Translations under genes and position numbers: made by a program | The notes under the pieces: model-generated | Databases searched by the model: none | What the model was told of the DNA's origin: nothing | The model's input: only the letters and a program-made list of their open reading frames with translations | Assembly (NCBI GenBank): GCA_964428215.1 | Contig: CAYRXO010000059.1 | Span: forward strand, 1 to 18,445 | Reading direction: 5' to 3' | Length of the DNA: 18,445 nt | Origin: Accumulibacter sp964428215 | GTDB taxonomy: Bacteria; Pseudomonadota; Gammaproteobacteria; Burkholderiales; Rhodocyclaceae | Part shown: positions 7,760 to 14,743 of the stretch, piece by piece | Layout: each line of letters opens with the position of its first letter | Numbering within the stretch: position 1 is the first letter of the stretch

Positions 7760-7862
7760 GCACATCGGGACATTGGCAAACGGGGGGAGACCCCCGGACG
7801 CAAAGCCGAGGGCCCTAACCGACATGCCGATTTGGCGCGGAAGGGTGGCCGGGTTGCCCGCT
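7760..7862 (+). promoter_or_regulatory. Class I cyclic-di-GMP riboswitch (GEMM-I)
   Basis: The aptamer core is nearly textbook. GGCAAA (7775-7780) leads into a perfect P2 stem, CGGGGG with CCCCCG, capped by the GNRA tetraloop GAGA (7787-7790). The hallmark GACGCAAAGCC follows exactly at 7797-7807. The tetraloop-receptor strand GGGCCCUAACC comes next, and then a P3 arm ending in GGGUGGCCGGGUUGCCC. This corresponds in order to the Vibrio Vc2 elements GGCAAACC, GAAA loop, GACGCAAAGCC, GGCCUAAACC and GGUAGCGGGGUUACC. A short P1 can form from CGGG (7766-7769) and CCCG (7857-7860). It lies in the leader of the RTX protease gene and in the same orientation. Outer boundaries are approximate. Confidence 0.92.
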
Positions 7863-7894
7863 CTGCGCGCGGATCATTGCGCTACGATCGAGTC

Positions 7895-7932
7895 CGTTCC
7901 TTCAGCTTTGCATTTTCAAGTTTGAAGGAATG
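7895..7932 (+). promoter_or_regulatory. Shine-Dalgarno-sequestering hairpin (probable expression platform) and start selection
   Basis: TTCCTTCA (7897-7904) is exactly complementary to TGAAGGAA (7923-7930). With flanking pairs the stem reaches 11 bp, including two G-U pairs, with a 16-nt loop. It hides the AAGGA Shine-Dalgarno (7925-7929) of the RTX gene, and no stem plus U-run is present, so control is probably at translation. The riboswitch P3 segment GAAGG (7840-7844) could pair with the same anti-SD in a competing fold. AAGGA touches the ATG at 7930 directly but lies 6 nt before the ATG at 7936, which favours the latter start. Confidence 0.65.
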
Positions 7933-7935
7933 CAC

Positions 7936-10900
7936 ATGGCTCTCGCCTCCTGGACACAACAGCAAATTCTCGACCAACTGATCAGCGGCTACAGTTGGAG
8001 TGGTTCGACGATCAGCTACGCTTTTCCGACGACGAGTGCGGGAATTTACGGCAGCCAGGAACTGAGCGGCTTCGTCGGTCTCAACCTCACGCAACAAACG
8101 GCCGCTGAACGCGCCCTGCAGACTTGGGACGATCTGATCGCCCCGGACATGGTGCGCACTACGGCCAGCAACTCGAACATCGAATTCGGCACGTCGAGCA
8201 CTGGCGTCAGCTTCGCGCATGCCTATTTTCCATCGGTTGGCAGCGTCTGGTTCAGCCGCAATTACGCCGAGTTGCTCTCGCCACAGATCGGGCAGCATTC
8301 GTTCATCACTTATGTGCATGAAATCGGTCATGCGCTGGGTCTCGATCACATGGGCAATTACAACGGTAGCGGCTCATGGACGCCTTCCTCTTACGAAGAC
8401 AGCGGCGTCTATTCGGTAATGTCGTATTTCGGCCCGAACATGAACAGCGGCAGTGGCCTGGTCGCCTGGGCCGACTGGATCGGCAGTGACGGCCGTCTGT
8501 ATTCGCCGCAAACGCCGATGGTTAACGACGTGCTGGCCATCCAGACGATCTACGGTGCCGAAACGACGACGCGTACCGGCGACACCGTCTACGGTTTCAA
8601 CAGCAACGTCAGCGGCACGATGGCGCCGATTTTCGATTTCACGCTCAACGCGCACCCGATCCTGACCATTTACGACGCCGCCGGCAACGACACGCTCGAT
8701 CTCAGCGGCTGGAGCAGCAACAGCACGATCAATCTGGCACCCGGTTCCTATTCATCGTGCAACGACATGACGATGAACATCGCCATCGCCTTTTCCTGCG
8801 ACCTGGAGAACGCGGTGGGTGGTTCCGGCAACGATGTGCTGACGGGTAACCTGCTGGCCAACCGGCTCGATGGTGGCGCGGGCAACGATAGCATCACCGG
8901 TGGTGGTGGCGACGATTGGCTGCTCGCCGGCGCCGGCAACGATGTCTTCGATGGCGGCGATGGCTCCGATTCATTGCAGTTCTCCGGCGCCTTTGCCGAC
9001 TACAGCTATGCCTATTCGGCCAATGTCGGGTTCACCTTTTACAGCAACATGACGGGAACCGATAGCGTCAAAGGGGTGGAGTGGTTCATTTTTTCCGACG
9101 TGACCAAAGCGGCCAGCCAGTTGTCAGCCGACGTTCCGTCGCTGTCGATGGTGTCGATTGCAGCCGCCACGGCCTCGCAAGCCGAAGGAAACAGCGGAGC
9201 GACCGTGTTCAGCTACAGCGTCCGGTTGAACGCCGCGAGTTCTGCCGTTGAATCGTTGCACTGGACGGTTAGCGGCAGCGGTGTATCAGCCGCTGACCCG
9301 GCAAGCGATTTCATCGGCGCCACCTCGGGTACGCTGACTTTCCAGATCGGCGAAACGGAAAAAATCCTGCAGATCGCCGTCAGCGGCGACACCGCGATCG
9401 AAAACGACGAAAGCTTCACCGTCAATCTTTCGGCGCCATCATCCGGACTGATGCTGAGCAATTCCAGTGTCAGCAGCACCATCCTCAACGATGACTGGAA
9501 CAATACCGTCGACGATTATGGCAGCACGACGAACACCAACGGACTGGTGACGATCAACGGCGGCCCGGTTTCCGGTGCCATCGAAAGCAGCGGCGACAGC
9601 GACTTGTTCAAGGTGAACCTGGTTGCCGGTACGACCTATGTTTTCGACCTGGTGAAAAGTAGTGGCAGTCTCGATCCCTATCTGTCTCTCTACCCGCCGG
9701 TCGGTCCGACGACGAGCGTGCTGTATCCGCTGGTCAGCAACGATAACGCCAGCACCTCGACGACTAACGCAGAACTCACCTATACGGCCAGCAGCAGCGG
9801 AACTTACTACCTGCTGGCGCGTGACACCTGGGCGGCAACCGGCAGCTACAGCCTGAACGCGAAAACCCTGCCGGGCGTGACGCTGTCCGGCGATGACAAT
9901 GCCAATACTCTGGTCGGCACGCTGGGCGACGACACGCTTTACGGACTCAACGGCGCCGACCGGCTCGATGCCAGCGGCGGTGCCGACATTCTCGACGGCG
10001 GGCTGGGCGCCGACACCCTGATCGGCGGTAACGGCAACGACACCTATTTCGTCGATAACCTGGGCGATGTGGTCAGCGAAGTGTCGGCCAGCGGTGGCGT
10101 CGATCTGGTCAACGCAGCGGTGAGTTTCACACTGGCGGCCAATCTTGAAAACCTCACTCTGACCGGTTCTGCCAACATCGACGGTACTGGCAACAGCCTG
10201 GCGAACACGTTGACCGGCAATAGCGGCAATAACCTGCTCGACGGCAAAGGTGGTATCGATACCTTTGCCGGCGGTCAGGGCAACGACAGCTACGTGCTGG
10301 ATGTCGAAGCGGAACTGGCCAATGTCACTGAACTGGCCGGACAAGGAAACGATACGCTGCTCATCGCTTACGCCAATCTGGCGGCAGCGAAAACAATCAC
10401 CTTGAGCGGCAATCTGACGAACATCGAAAACATCGTTTTCAACGGCGCCGGTTTGTTCGACGCGGTCGGTAACGCCGCCGACAACCTGTTGACCGGCAAT
10501 GCGGCGGTCAATCGCCTGGAAGGCTGTGCCGGCAACGACATGCTCGATGGTAAAGGCGGTGCCGACGTGCTGGTTGGCGGCGCGGGTGACGATACATATG
10601 TCGTCGATCAGATCGGTGATACGCTGATCGAACAGGCGGGTGAAGGCGTGGACAACGTCCGGGTAGCTCTGACTGTTGCGGGTGCCACCTACACCCTGGG
10701 CAGCAACGTCGAAAACGCGAGCATCGTTTCAGCGTCGGCGACCAACATCACCGGCAACGCGTCGGTCAACGTGCTCACCGGTAACGCGGCCAGCAATCGG
10801 CTCGATGGCGGCGCCGGGGCAGACCAATTGATCGGTGGCGGCGGCAACGACACCTATGTCGTCGATCAGGCGGGCGACACGATCATCGAGACCTCGACGC

Positions 10901-12987
10901 TGGCCAGCGAAATCGATAGCGTTGAAAGCACGGTGAGCTGGACCTTGGGTGACAACCTGGAAAAATTGCTGCTCTGCGGCACGGCGAATATCGATGCCAG
11001 CGGCAACGCGCTGAACAATACCCTGACCGGCAACTCCGGCGCCAATAGCCTGAACGGTGGGTTGGGCGCTGACACCTTGCTTGGCGGCGCGGGCGACGAT
11101 ATTTACGTCGTCGATCAAGCGGGTGACAAGGTATTTGAGACCTCGACGACGACGAGTCTGGTCGATGCCGGCGGAAACGACACGGTGATCAGCTCCATCG
11201 ACTGGACCTTGGGCAATTATGTCGAGAACCTGCAACTGGCGGGCAGCGGCAATATCAACGGCATCGGCAATACACTGGCCAACACCTTGCGCGGCAATGC
11301 CGGCAACAATGTTCTCGACGGCAAGGCCGGACAAGATCAGCTCAAGGGTGGCGAAGGCGCCGACATCTATCTGTTTACCGCCGCCAGCGATCATCCAGCG
11401 GCGGAAATCTTCGATACTGGCCTGAGCGGCATCGACGAAGTCCGTTTCGCGGCGACGCTTGCCGGCAGCACGCTGACCCTGTACGCCGGCGATCTCGGCG
11501 TCGAACGGCTGGTAATCGGCAGCGGGCTGGCGCAAACCGCGCTGATGAGCTCGACGGCGCTGAACGTCGACGCCACGCTGCTCGGCAATGCCGTGTCGAT
11601 GCTGGGTAACGCTGGCGCCAACGTCCTGACCGGCACCGCTTACGCCGACACGATAGATGGCGGCAGTGGCAACGACCGGCTGATCGGTGGCAGCGGCAGC
11701 GACACGCTGATCGGTGGTGACGGCAACGATGTCTATGTCGTCGACAGTCAGGACACGCTGGTCGAAACGTCTTCGCTGACCAGCGGCATCGACACCGTGG
11801 AAAGTGCGTGCAGCTGGACGCTGGCCAGCAATTTCGAAAAGCTCAGCCTGTTGGGCGGCGCGAATGTCGACGCTACCGGCAACGAGGCAAACAACACCCT
11901 GCTCGGCAACAGCGGCAACAATCAACTCGACGGCGGCCTGGGCGTCGACACGCTGCTCGGTGGGGCCGGCAACGATCTGTATCGCGTCGACAACCTGGCC
12001 GACAAGGTCTACGAAACGGTCAGCGTTGGCAGCACTGTCGATGCAGGCGGCATTGACACCGTTGAAAGCAGTGTCAGCTGGACACTGGGCGATTTCGTCG
12101 AAATCCTGCAATTGAGCGGAATCGACAACCTCAACGGCTTCGGCAATGCCGCGAACAATACCCTGCGCGGCAATGCCGGCAACAACGTTCTCGATGGCAA
12201 AGCCGGCATCGACATACTGGACGGCAAAGAAGGTTCGGATATCTATCTGATCACCGCCGCCGGCGATCATCCGGCGGCAGAAATCGCCGACAGCGGCGTG
12301 AGCGGCGTCGACGAAGTCCGTTTTGCGGCCACCGTCAGCAGCACCCTGACCCTCTTCGCTGGTGATAGTGGTATCGAACGACTGGTGATCGGCAGCGGTC
12401 TGGCGGCCAGCGCAGTGACCAGCGCAGTGACCAGCGCAGTGACCAGCGGCAGCTTGGCCTTGAACGCCGACGCCTCGGCGCTCGGCAATGGCTTGTCGAT
12501 GTTCGGTAACGCCGGCGCCAATACACTGATCGGCACGGCGTTCGACGACCGTCTGACGGGTGGTGCCGGGAGCGATACCCTGCTGGGCGGTGCCGGCAAC
12601 GACGTCCTGCTCGGTGGTCTCGGATCAGACCAGTTGACCGGCGGCAACGGCAACGATCGTTTCGTCTTCGATCAACTGCCGAATCCGACCAGCAACCGGG
12701 ACCTGATCGTCGATTTTCAATCCGGTGCCGACAGCCTGCAATTGAGTCTGGCGATTTTCAAAGGGCTGGGCGTCACCCCGGGCGCGATGAATGCCGATCA
12801 ATTCTGGTCAGGGAACGGGACGGTCGCCGCGCACGATGCCAGCGACCGGATCATCTACAATACCAACAGCGGTGAATTGTTCTACGACGCCGATGGTCTG
12901 GGTGGCACCGCGGCAACCGCGGTGGCATTGATCGGCTCGGTCAGCCATCCGACGCTGTCTTGTGGCGATTTCTCACTGATTGCCTGA
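7936..12987 (+). CDS. Large RTX serralysin-type (M10) zinc metalloprotease, predicted type I-secreted
   Basis: The 1683-residue protein begins with a serralysin catalytic domain (about 1-210). Its zinc motif is HEIGHALGLDH (H128, E129, H132, H138), and its Met-turn is SVMSYF (M162, Y164). A short calcium-binding beta-roll follows (about 293-349; GGAGNDSIT-type nonapeptides). Then come a Calx-beta domain (about 406-520) and a bacterial pre-peptidase C-terminal (PPC) domain (about 521-645). A long RTX array (about 650-1590) has recurring modules of the type YVVDxxGDxxxE, SWTLGDNxE, NNTLTGNSGNN. The end, with DRFVFD, DLIVDF and a short hydrophobic tail, resembles serralysin type I secretion signals. 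There is no Sec signal, as expected for that route, and no exporter genes are in the window. It is much longer than typical serralysins (about 480 residues). A c-di-GMP riboswitch sits in its leader. It could act as a secreted protease or a surface/biofilm matrix protein. Confidence 0.93.
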   Translation: MALASWTQQQILDQLISGYSWSGSTISYAFPTTSAGIYGSQELSGFVGLNLTQQTAAERALQTWDDLIAPDMVRTTASNSNIEFGTSSTGVSFAHAYFPSVGSVWFSRNYAELLSPQIGQHSFITYVHEIGHALGLDHMGNYNGSGSWTPSSYEDSGVYSVMSYFGPNMNSGSGLVAWADWIGSDGRLYSPQTPMVNDVLAIQTIYGAETTTRTGDTVYGFNSNVSGTMAPIFDFTLNAHPILTIYDAAGNDTLDLSGWSSNSTINLAPGSYSSCNDMTMNIAIAFSCDLENAVGGSGNDVLTGNLLANRLDGGAGNDSITGGGGDDWLLAGAGNDVFDGGDGSDSLQFSGAFADYSYAYSANVGFTFYSNMTGTDSVKGVEWFIFSDVTKAASQLSADVPSLSMVSIAAATASQAEGNSGATVFSYSVRLNAASSAVESLHWTVSGSGVSAADPASDFIGATSGTLTFQIGETEKILQIAVSGDTAIENDESFTVNLSAPSSGLMLSNSSVSSTILNDDWNNTVDDYGSTTNTNGLVTINGGPVSGAIESSGDSDLFKVNLVAGTTYVFDLVKSSGSLDPYLSLYPPVGPTTSVLYPLVSNDNASTSTTNAELTYTASSSGTYYLLARDTWAATGSYSLNAKTLPGVTLSGDDNANTLVGTLGDDTLYGLNGADRLDASGGADILDGGLGADTLIGGNGNDTYFVDNLGDVVSEVSASGGVDLVNAAVSFTLAANLENLTLTGSANIDGTGNSLANTLTGNSGNNLLDGKGGIDTFAGGQGNDSYVLDVEAELANVTELAGQGNDTLLIAYANLAAAKTITLSGNLTNIENIVFNGAGLFDAVGNAADNLLTGNAAVNRLEGCAGNDMLDGKGGADVLVGGAGDDTYVVDQIGDTLIEQAGEGVDNVRVALTVAGATYTLGSNVENASIVSASATNITGNASVNVLTGNAASNRLDGGAGADQLIGGGGNDTYVVDQAGDTIIETSTLASEIDSVESTVSWTLGDNLEKLLLCGTANIDASGNALNNTLTGNSGANSLNGGLGADTLLGGAGDDIYVVDQAGDKVFETSTTTSLVDAGGNDTVISSIDWTLGNYVENLQLAGSGNINGIGNTLANTLRGNAGNNVLDGKAGQDQLKGGEGADIYLFTAASDHPAAEIFDTGLSGIDEVRFAATLAGSTLTLYAGDLGVERLVIGSGLAQTALMSSTALNVDATLLGNAVSMLGNAGANVLTGTAYADTIDGGSGNDRLIGGSGSDTLIGGDGNDVYVVDSQDTLVETSSLTSGIDTVESACSWTLASNFEKLSLLGGANVDATGNEANNTLLGNSGNNQLDGGLGVDTLLGGAGNDLYRVDNLADKVYETVSVGSTVDAGGIDTVESSVSWTLGDFVEILQLSGIDNLNGFGNAANNTLRGNAGNNVLDGKAGIDILDGKEGSDIYLITAAGDHPAAEIADSGVSGVDEVRFAATVSSTLTLFAGDSGIERLVIGSGLAASAVTSAVTSAVTSGSLALNADASALGNGLSMFGNAGANTLIGTAFDDRLTGGAGSDTLLGGAGNDVLLGGLGSDQLTGGNGNDRFVFDQLPNPTSNRDLIVDFQSGADSLQLSLAIFKGLGVTPGAMNADQFWSGNGTVAAHDASDRIIYNTNSGELFYDADGLGGTAATAVALIGSVSHPTLSCGDFSLIA
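10843..12648 (+). repeat. Two diverged copies of a ~293-residue RTX super-module
   Basis: Copy A (10843-11721, 293 codons) and copy B (11722-12648, 309 codons) carry the same order of landmarks. These are YVVD, ET(S)SxxxxxID, SWTL, then xYRVD/IYVVD, VDAGGxDTV, NAGNNVLDGKAG, DIYL(F/I)TAA, DHPAAEI, VDEVRFAAT, ERLVIGSGLA and LGNAGAN. This is an internal gene duplication nested on shorter RTX modules. A partial third start follows at 12649. Confidence 0.8.
12409..12444 (+). repeat. Three perfect copies of a 12-bp tandem repeat
   Basis: AGCGCAGTGACC is repeated three times without change and encodes SAVT three times inside copy B of the RTX super-module. Copy A has no such run. The unit is a multiple of three, so slippage would alter length without frameshift. 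Confidence 0.95.
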
Positions 12988-13026
12988 ATCCGGCATCGAC
13001 GCAGGTTGGCGCAAAATCATCCGCCG

Positions 13027-13057
13027 GGCGGGACGGCAACTTTTCCCTGCCGCCGCC
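13027..13057 (+). terminator. Candidate terminator hairpin after the RTX protease gene
   Basis: GGCGG-GA-CGGCA pairs with TGCCG-CCGCC around a 9-nt loop, giving 10 bp with a two-base bulge. It starts 40 nt after the stop codon. No U-run follows, so intrinsic termination is uncertain. Confidence 0.35.
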
Positions 13058-13079
13058 TTGCCCGGCCGCTGACCGGCTC

Positions 13080-13102
13080 CCCGCCGACGATCGATCGGCG
13101 GG
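13080..13102. terminator. 8-bp GC hairpin between the RTX and isomerase-like genes
   Basis: CCCGCCGA (13080-13087) is inverted as TCGGCGGG (13095-13102) around CGATCGA. It may end RTX transcription or be a leader element of the next gene; no U-run is present. Confidence 0.35.
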
Positions 13103-13148
13103 ACAGCCCATTTGCCGACCAGTACGCTGCTTTTGGCGGAGACTTGCG

Positions 13149-13775
13149 ATGCCTGAACCCGTTCATCCGACACTCGATTTCTGGTACGAATTCGGCAGCA
13201 ATTACAGCTACCTGAGCGTCATGCGCATCGAAGCGCTGGCCGCTGGGCGTGGCATTGCGCTGCGCTGGCGGCCGTTTCTTCTCGGGCCGATCTTCCGCGA
13301 CTTCGGCTGGCCGACGTCGCCCTTCGTCTTGCAAAAGGAGAAAGGGGCGTATGTCTGGCGCGACATGGCACGATTGTGTCGCCAATACGGTCTGCCCTGG
13401 ACGCAACCGACCGTTTTTCCACGCTCGGCGGTATTGCCTTTGCGCGTAGCGCTGCTCGGCGCCGAGCAACCCTGGATCGCCGAGTACAGCCGCCGGATGA
13501 TGCAGATCAATTTCGTCGCTGACCGCGAAATCGACACGGCAGACGCTGTCGGCGAAGTGTTGTCCGCCATGGCGCTGCCCGCCGCCGACCTGCTGGAAAA
13601 GGCGCAATCCGAGGCCAACAAACAGCGATTGCGCCAGCAGACCGAAAATGCACGCGCGCTGGGCATCTTCGGCGCGCCGACCTTTTTCGTCGCCGGTGAA
13701 ATGTTCTGGGGCAACGACCGCCTCGACGACGCTCTTGATTTCGCCGTCAGTGGTGACCTTTGCCGACGGCAGTGA
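13149..13775 (+). CDS. 2-hydroxychromene-2-carboxylate isomerase-like protein (DsbA/kappa-GST fold)
   Basis: The 208-residue product resembles the HCCA isomerase (NahD-type) family, a thioredoxin-fold group using glutathione. The N-terminal strand and active-site loop read FWYEFGSNYSYL, with the likely catalytic Ser at residue 17. Most relatives have SPYSYL, so Asn replaces Pro at position 18. The C-terminal signature GIFGAPTFF with EMFWGNDRL is characteristic. Length is normal for the family. GGAG lies about 7 nt upstream of the ATG, which selects this start over a longer frame beginning inside the RTX gene. NahD acts in naphthalene catabolism, but no aromatic-degradation genes are nearby, so a general oxidoreductase/isomerase role is more likely. 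The following gene starts 59 nt downstream and may be cotranscribed. Confidence 0.88.
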   Translation: MPEPVHPTLDFWYEFGSNYSYLSVMRIEALAAGRGIALRWRPFLLGPIFRDFGWPTSPFVLQKEKGAYVWRDMARLCRQYGLPWTQPTVFPRSAVLPLRVALLGAEQPWIAEYSRRMMQINFVADREIDTADAVGEVLSAMALPAADLLEKAQSEANKQRLRQQTENARALGIFGAPTFFVAGEMFWGNDRLDDALDFAVSGDLCRRQ

Positions 13776-13834
13776 AAGCAGTACGTCTTCTCAAACCTGC
13801 CGCCGTCCATAGACAGAAGATTCCTGTCGATTGT

Positions 13835-14542
13835 ATGCGCGCGTTGTTCGGCGTTGTCGGACTGCTGACCGTCCTGCCGTGTCAAGCGGATCCGTGCCTG
13901 CGATTGCCGCTTCCGACAGTGAGCGTCAAACGTCTCGAAGAAGACGTGGCACTCAACGTCGAGTACGGCTACAAATCGCTCGGCGTGCTGGCGGCTGCAC
14001 TGGCGCGGCCCGGCAAACAGATTCTCGGTTTGACGCGCGGCAACGCGGTGGTCAAATTCGAAAGCCGCTCACCGACCTTGCGCGACCGCAACGGCCAATG
14101 GGAATGCGCCAGCCCGCAAGTCGTCGTCAGTTACGGTTTCAGCCCCCTGACCATCTACGTGGCCAACGAATTTCCGAAAGGAAGCTGCGCCTGGCGGGAA
14201 ATATATGAGCATGAAATGCGACATGTCAGCACCTATCGCCAGCACGTCGTCAACATCGAGGCCGCGCTGACCGAAAGTCTGCAGCGTCGCTTTGTCAACA
14301 GCGGCATCTGGCGGGGTCCGGCCGGTCAGTTCAACATCAACCTGCAACAAGAGATGAATGAACGCTGGCTACCCTATATCAAACGTGAAATCGCCCGTGT
14401 CGAAGCCGCACAAGCCGTGATCGATACTCCGGAAGAGTACGCGCGGGTCGCTGAAAGCTGCCAGGGCGAGGTGAAGAGGCGTTTGCGCCAGGGCAGCTCA
14501 GATCGATTCGGCGTGCAAGCCGCATTAGTTGCCCCGCCCTGA
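13835..14542 (+). CDS. Exported protein with HExxH motif, function unknown (putative metalloprotease)
   Basis: The 235-residue protein starts with a short signal peptide (about 1-18, MRALFGVVGLL, ending near CQA). The mature part contains HEMRH at 126-130, an HExxH zinc-site motif within the helix YEHEMRHVSTYRQH. A further His at 137 is one residue off the HExxHxxGxxH spacing, so it is not a canonical metzincin. Cysteines at 21, 91, 118 and 209 could form periplasmic disulfides. I do not recognise the family firmly; DUF922-like secreted Zn-dependent proteases are one possibility. The ATG at 13835 is chosen because it opens the signal peptide; the in-frame TTG at 13760 would bury it. The Shine-Dalgarno is weak (AGAAG, somewhat far), consistent with expression in tandem with the isomerase-like gene. 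Confidence 0.7.
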   Translation: MRALFGVVGLLTVLPCQADPCLRLPLPTVSVKRLEEDVALNVEYGYKSLGVLAAALARPGKQILGLTRGNAVVKFESRSPTLRDRNGQWECASPQVVVSYGFSPLTIYVANEFPKGSCAWREIYEHEMRHVSTYRQHVVNIEAALTESLQRRFVNSGIWRGPAGQFNINLQQEMNERWLPYIKREIARVEAAQAVIDTPEEYARVAESCQGEVKRRLRQGSSDRFGVQAALVAPP

Positions 14543-14557
14543 AAAAACACGTGGAAA

Positions 14558-14589
14558 TATCGGTAGGCCGATAGTAGCCACCCCGCTAC
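14558..14589. terminator. Two adjacent hairpins after the HExxH gene
   Basis: TATCGG-TAGG-CCGATA (14558-14573) is followed directly by GTAGC-CACCCC-GCTAC (14574-14589). They lie 15 nt past the stop codon, in a convergent gap. T-runs are weak on both strands, so a terminator role is tentative. Confidence 0.35.
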
Positions 14590-14655
14590 GGGAAAACGTC
14601 GATGAAGCGCTTTGTCTGCCGCTGTGCATCGGCGCAAGGACGCCGACGCTGCCTG

Positions 14656-14692
14656 CTGGTGAGAAAACAGTCACAACGGCCTGCCTCACCAG
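14656..14692. terminator. 8-bp inverted repeat in the convergent gap, possible bidirectional terminator
   Basis: CTGGTGAG (14656-14663) is inverted as CTCACCAG (14685-14692) around 21 bases. It lies between convergent genes. The rest of the 201-bp gap (14543-14743) shows only a small CGGC-TTC-GCCG hairpin (14725-14735) just after the M16 stop. Confidence 0.3.
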
Positions 14693-14743
14693 TGACGTCC
14701 GACCCGGACAAGGACCCTTATAGTCGGCTTCGCCGGCACAGCT

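Larger units (their letters stand above)
7410..7935. other. 526-bp divergent regulatory region
   Basis: It separates the minus-strand signalling operon from the plus-strand RTX protease. In order it holds the operon leader, a minus-strand promoter (-10 at 7519-7524), a 7-bp inverted repeat (7624-7655), a 15-bp palindrome (7661-7675), a plus-strand promoter candidate (7684-7711), a class I cyclic-di-GMP riboswitch (about 7760-7862) and a Shine-Dalgarno-masking hairpin (7895-7932). No credible protein gene is seen in it. Confidence 0.85.

Noticed and set aside
7616..7925. Short open frames on both strands in the divergent region
   Set aside because: They overlap the riboswitch, whose conserved RNA motifs explain the sequence; no ribosome-binding sites.
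7930..7932. First ATG of the RTX frame as the start
   Set aside because: It directly abuts the AAGGA Shine-Dalgarno; the ATG two codons later has normal 6-nt spacing and the family-typical N-terminus.
10729..12270. 513-codon open frame on the minus strand
   Set aside because: It is antisense to the RTX repeats and mirrors their periodicity; no family is recognisable.
9880..12660. CRISPR-like repeats
   Set aside because: The repeats are protein-coding RTX modules in one open frame, with diverged units and no constant repeat/spacer lengths.
14529..14723. 64-codon open frame in the convergent gap
   Set aside because: It has no ribosome-binding site or recognisable domain and overlaps the hairpins and the end of the HExxH gene.
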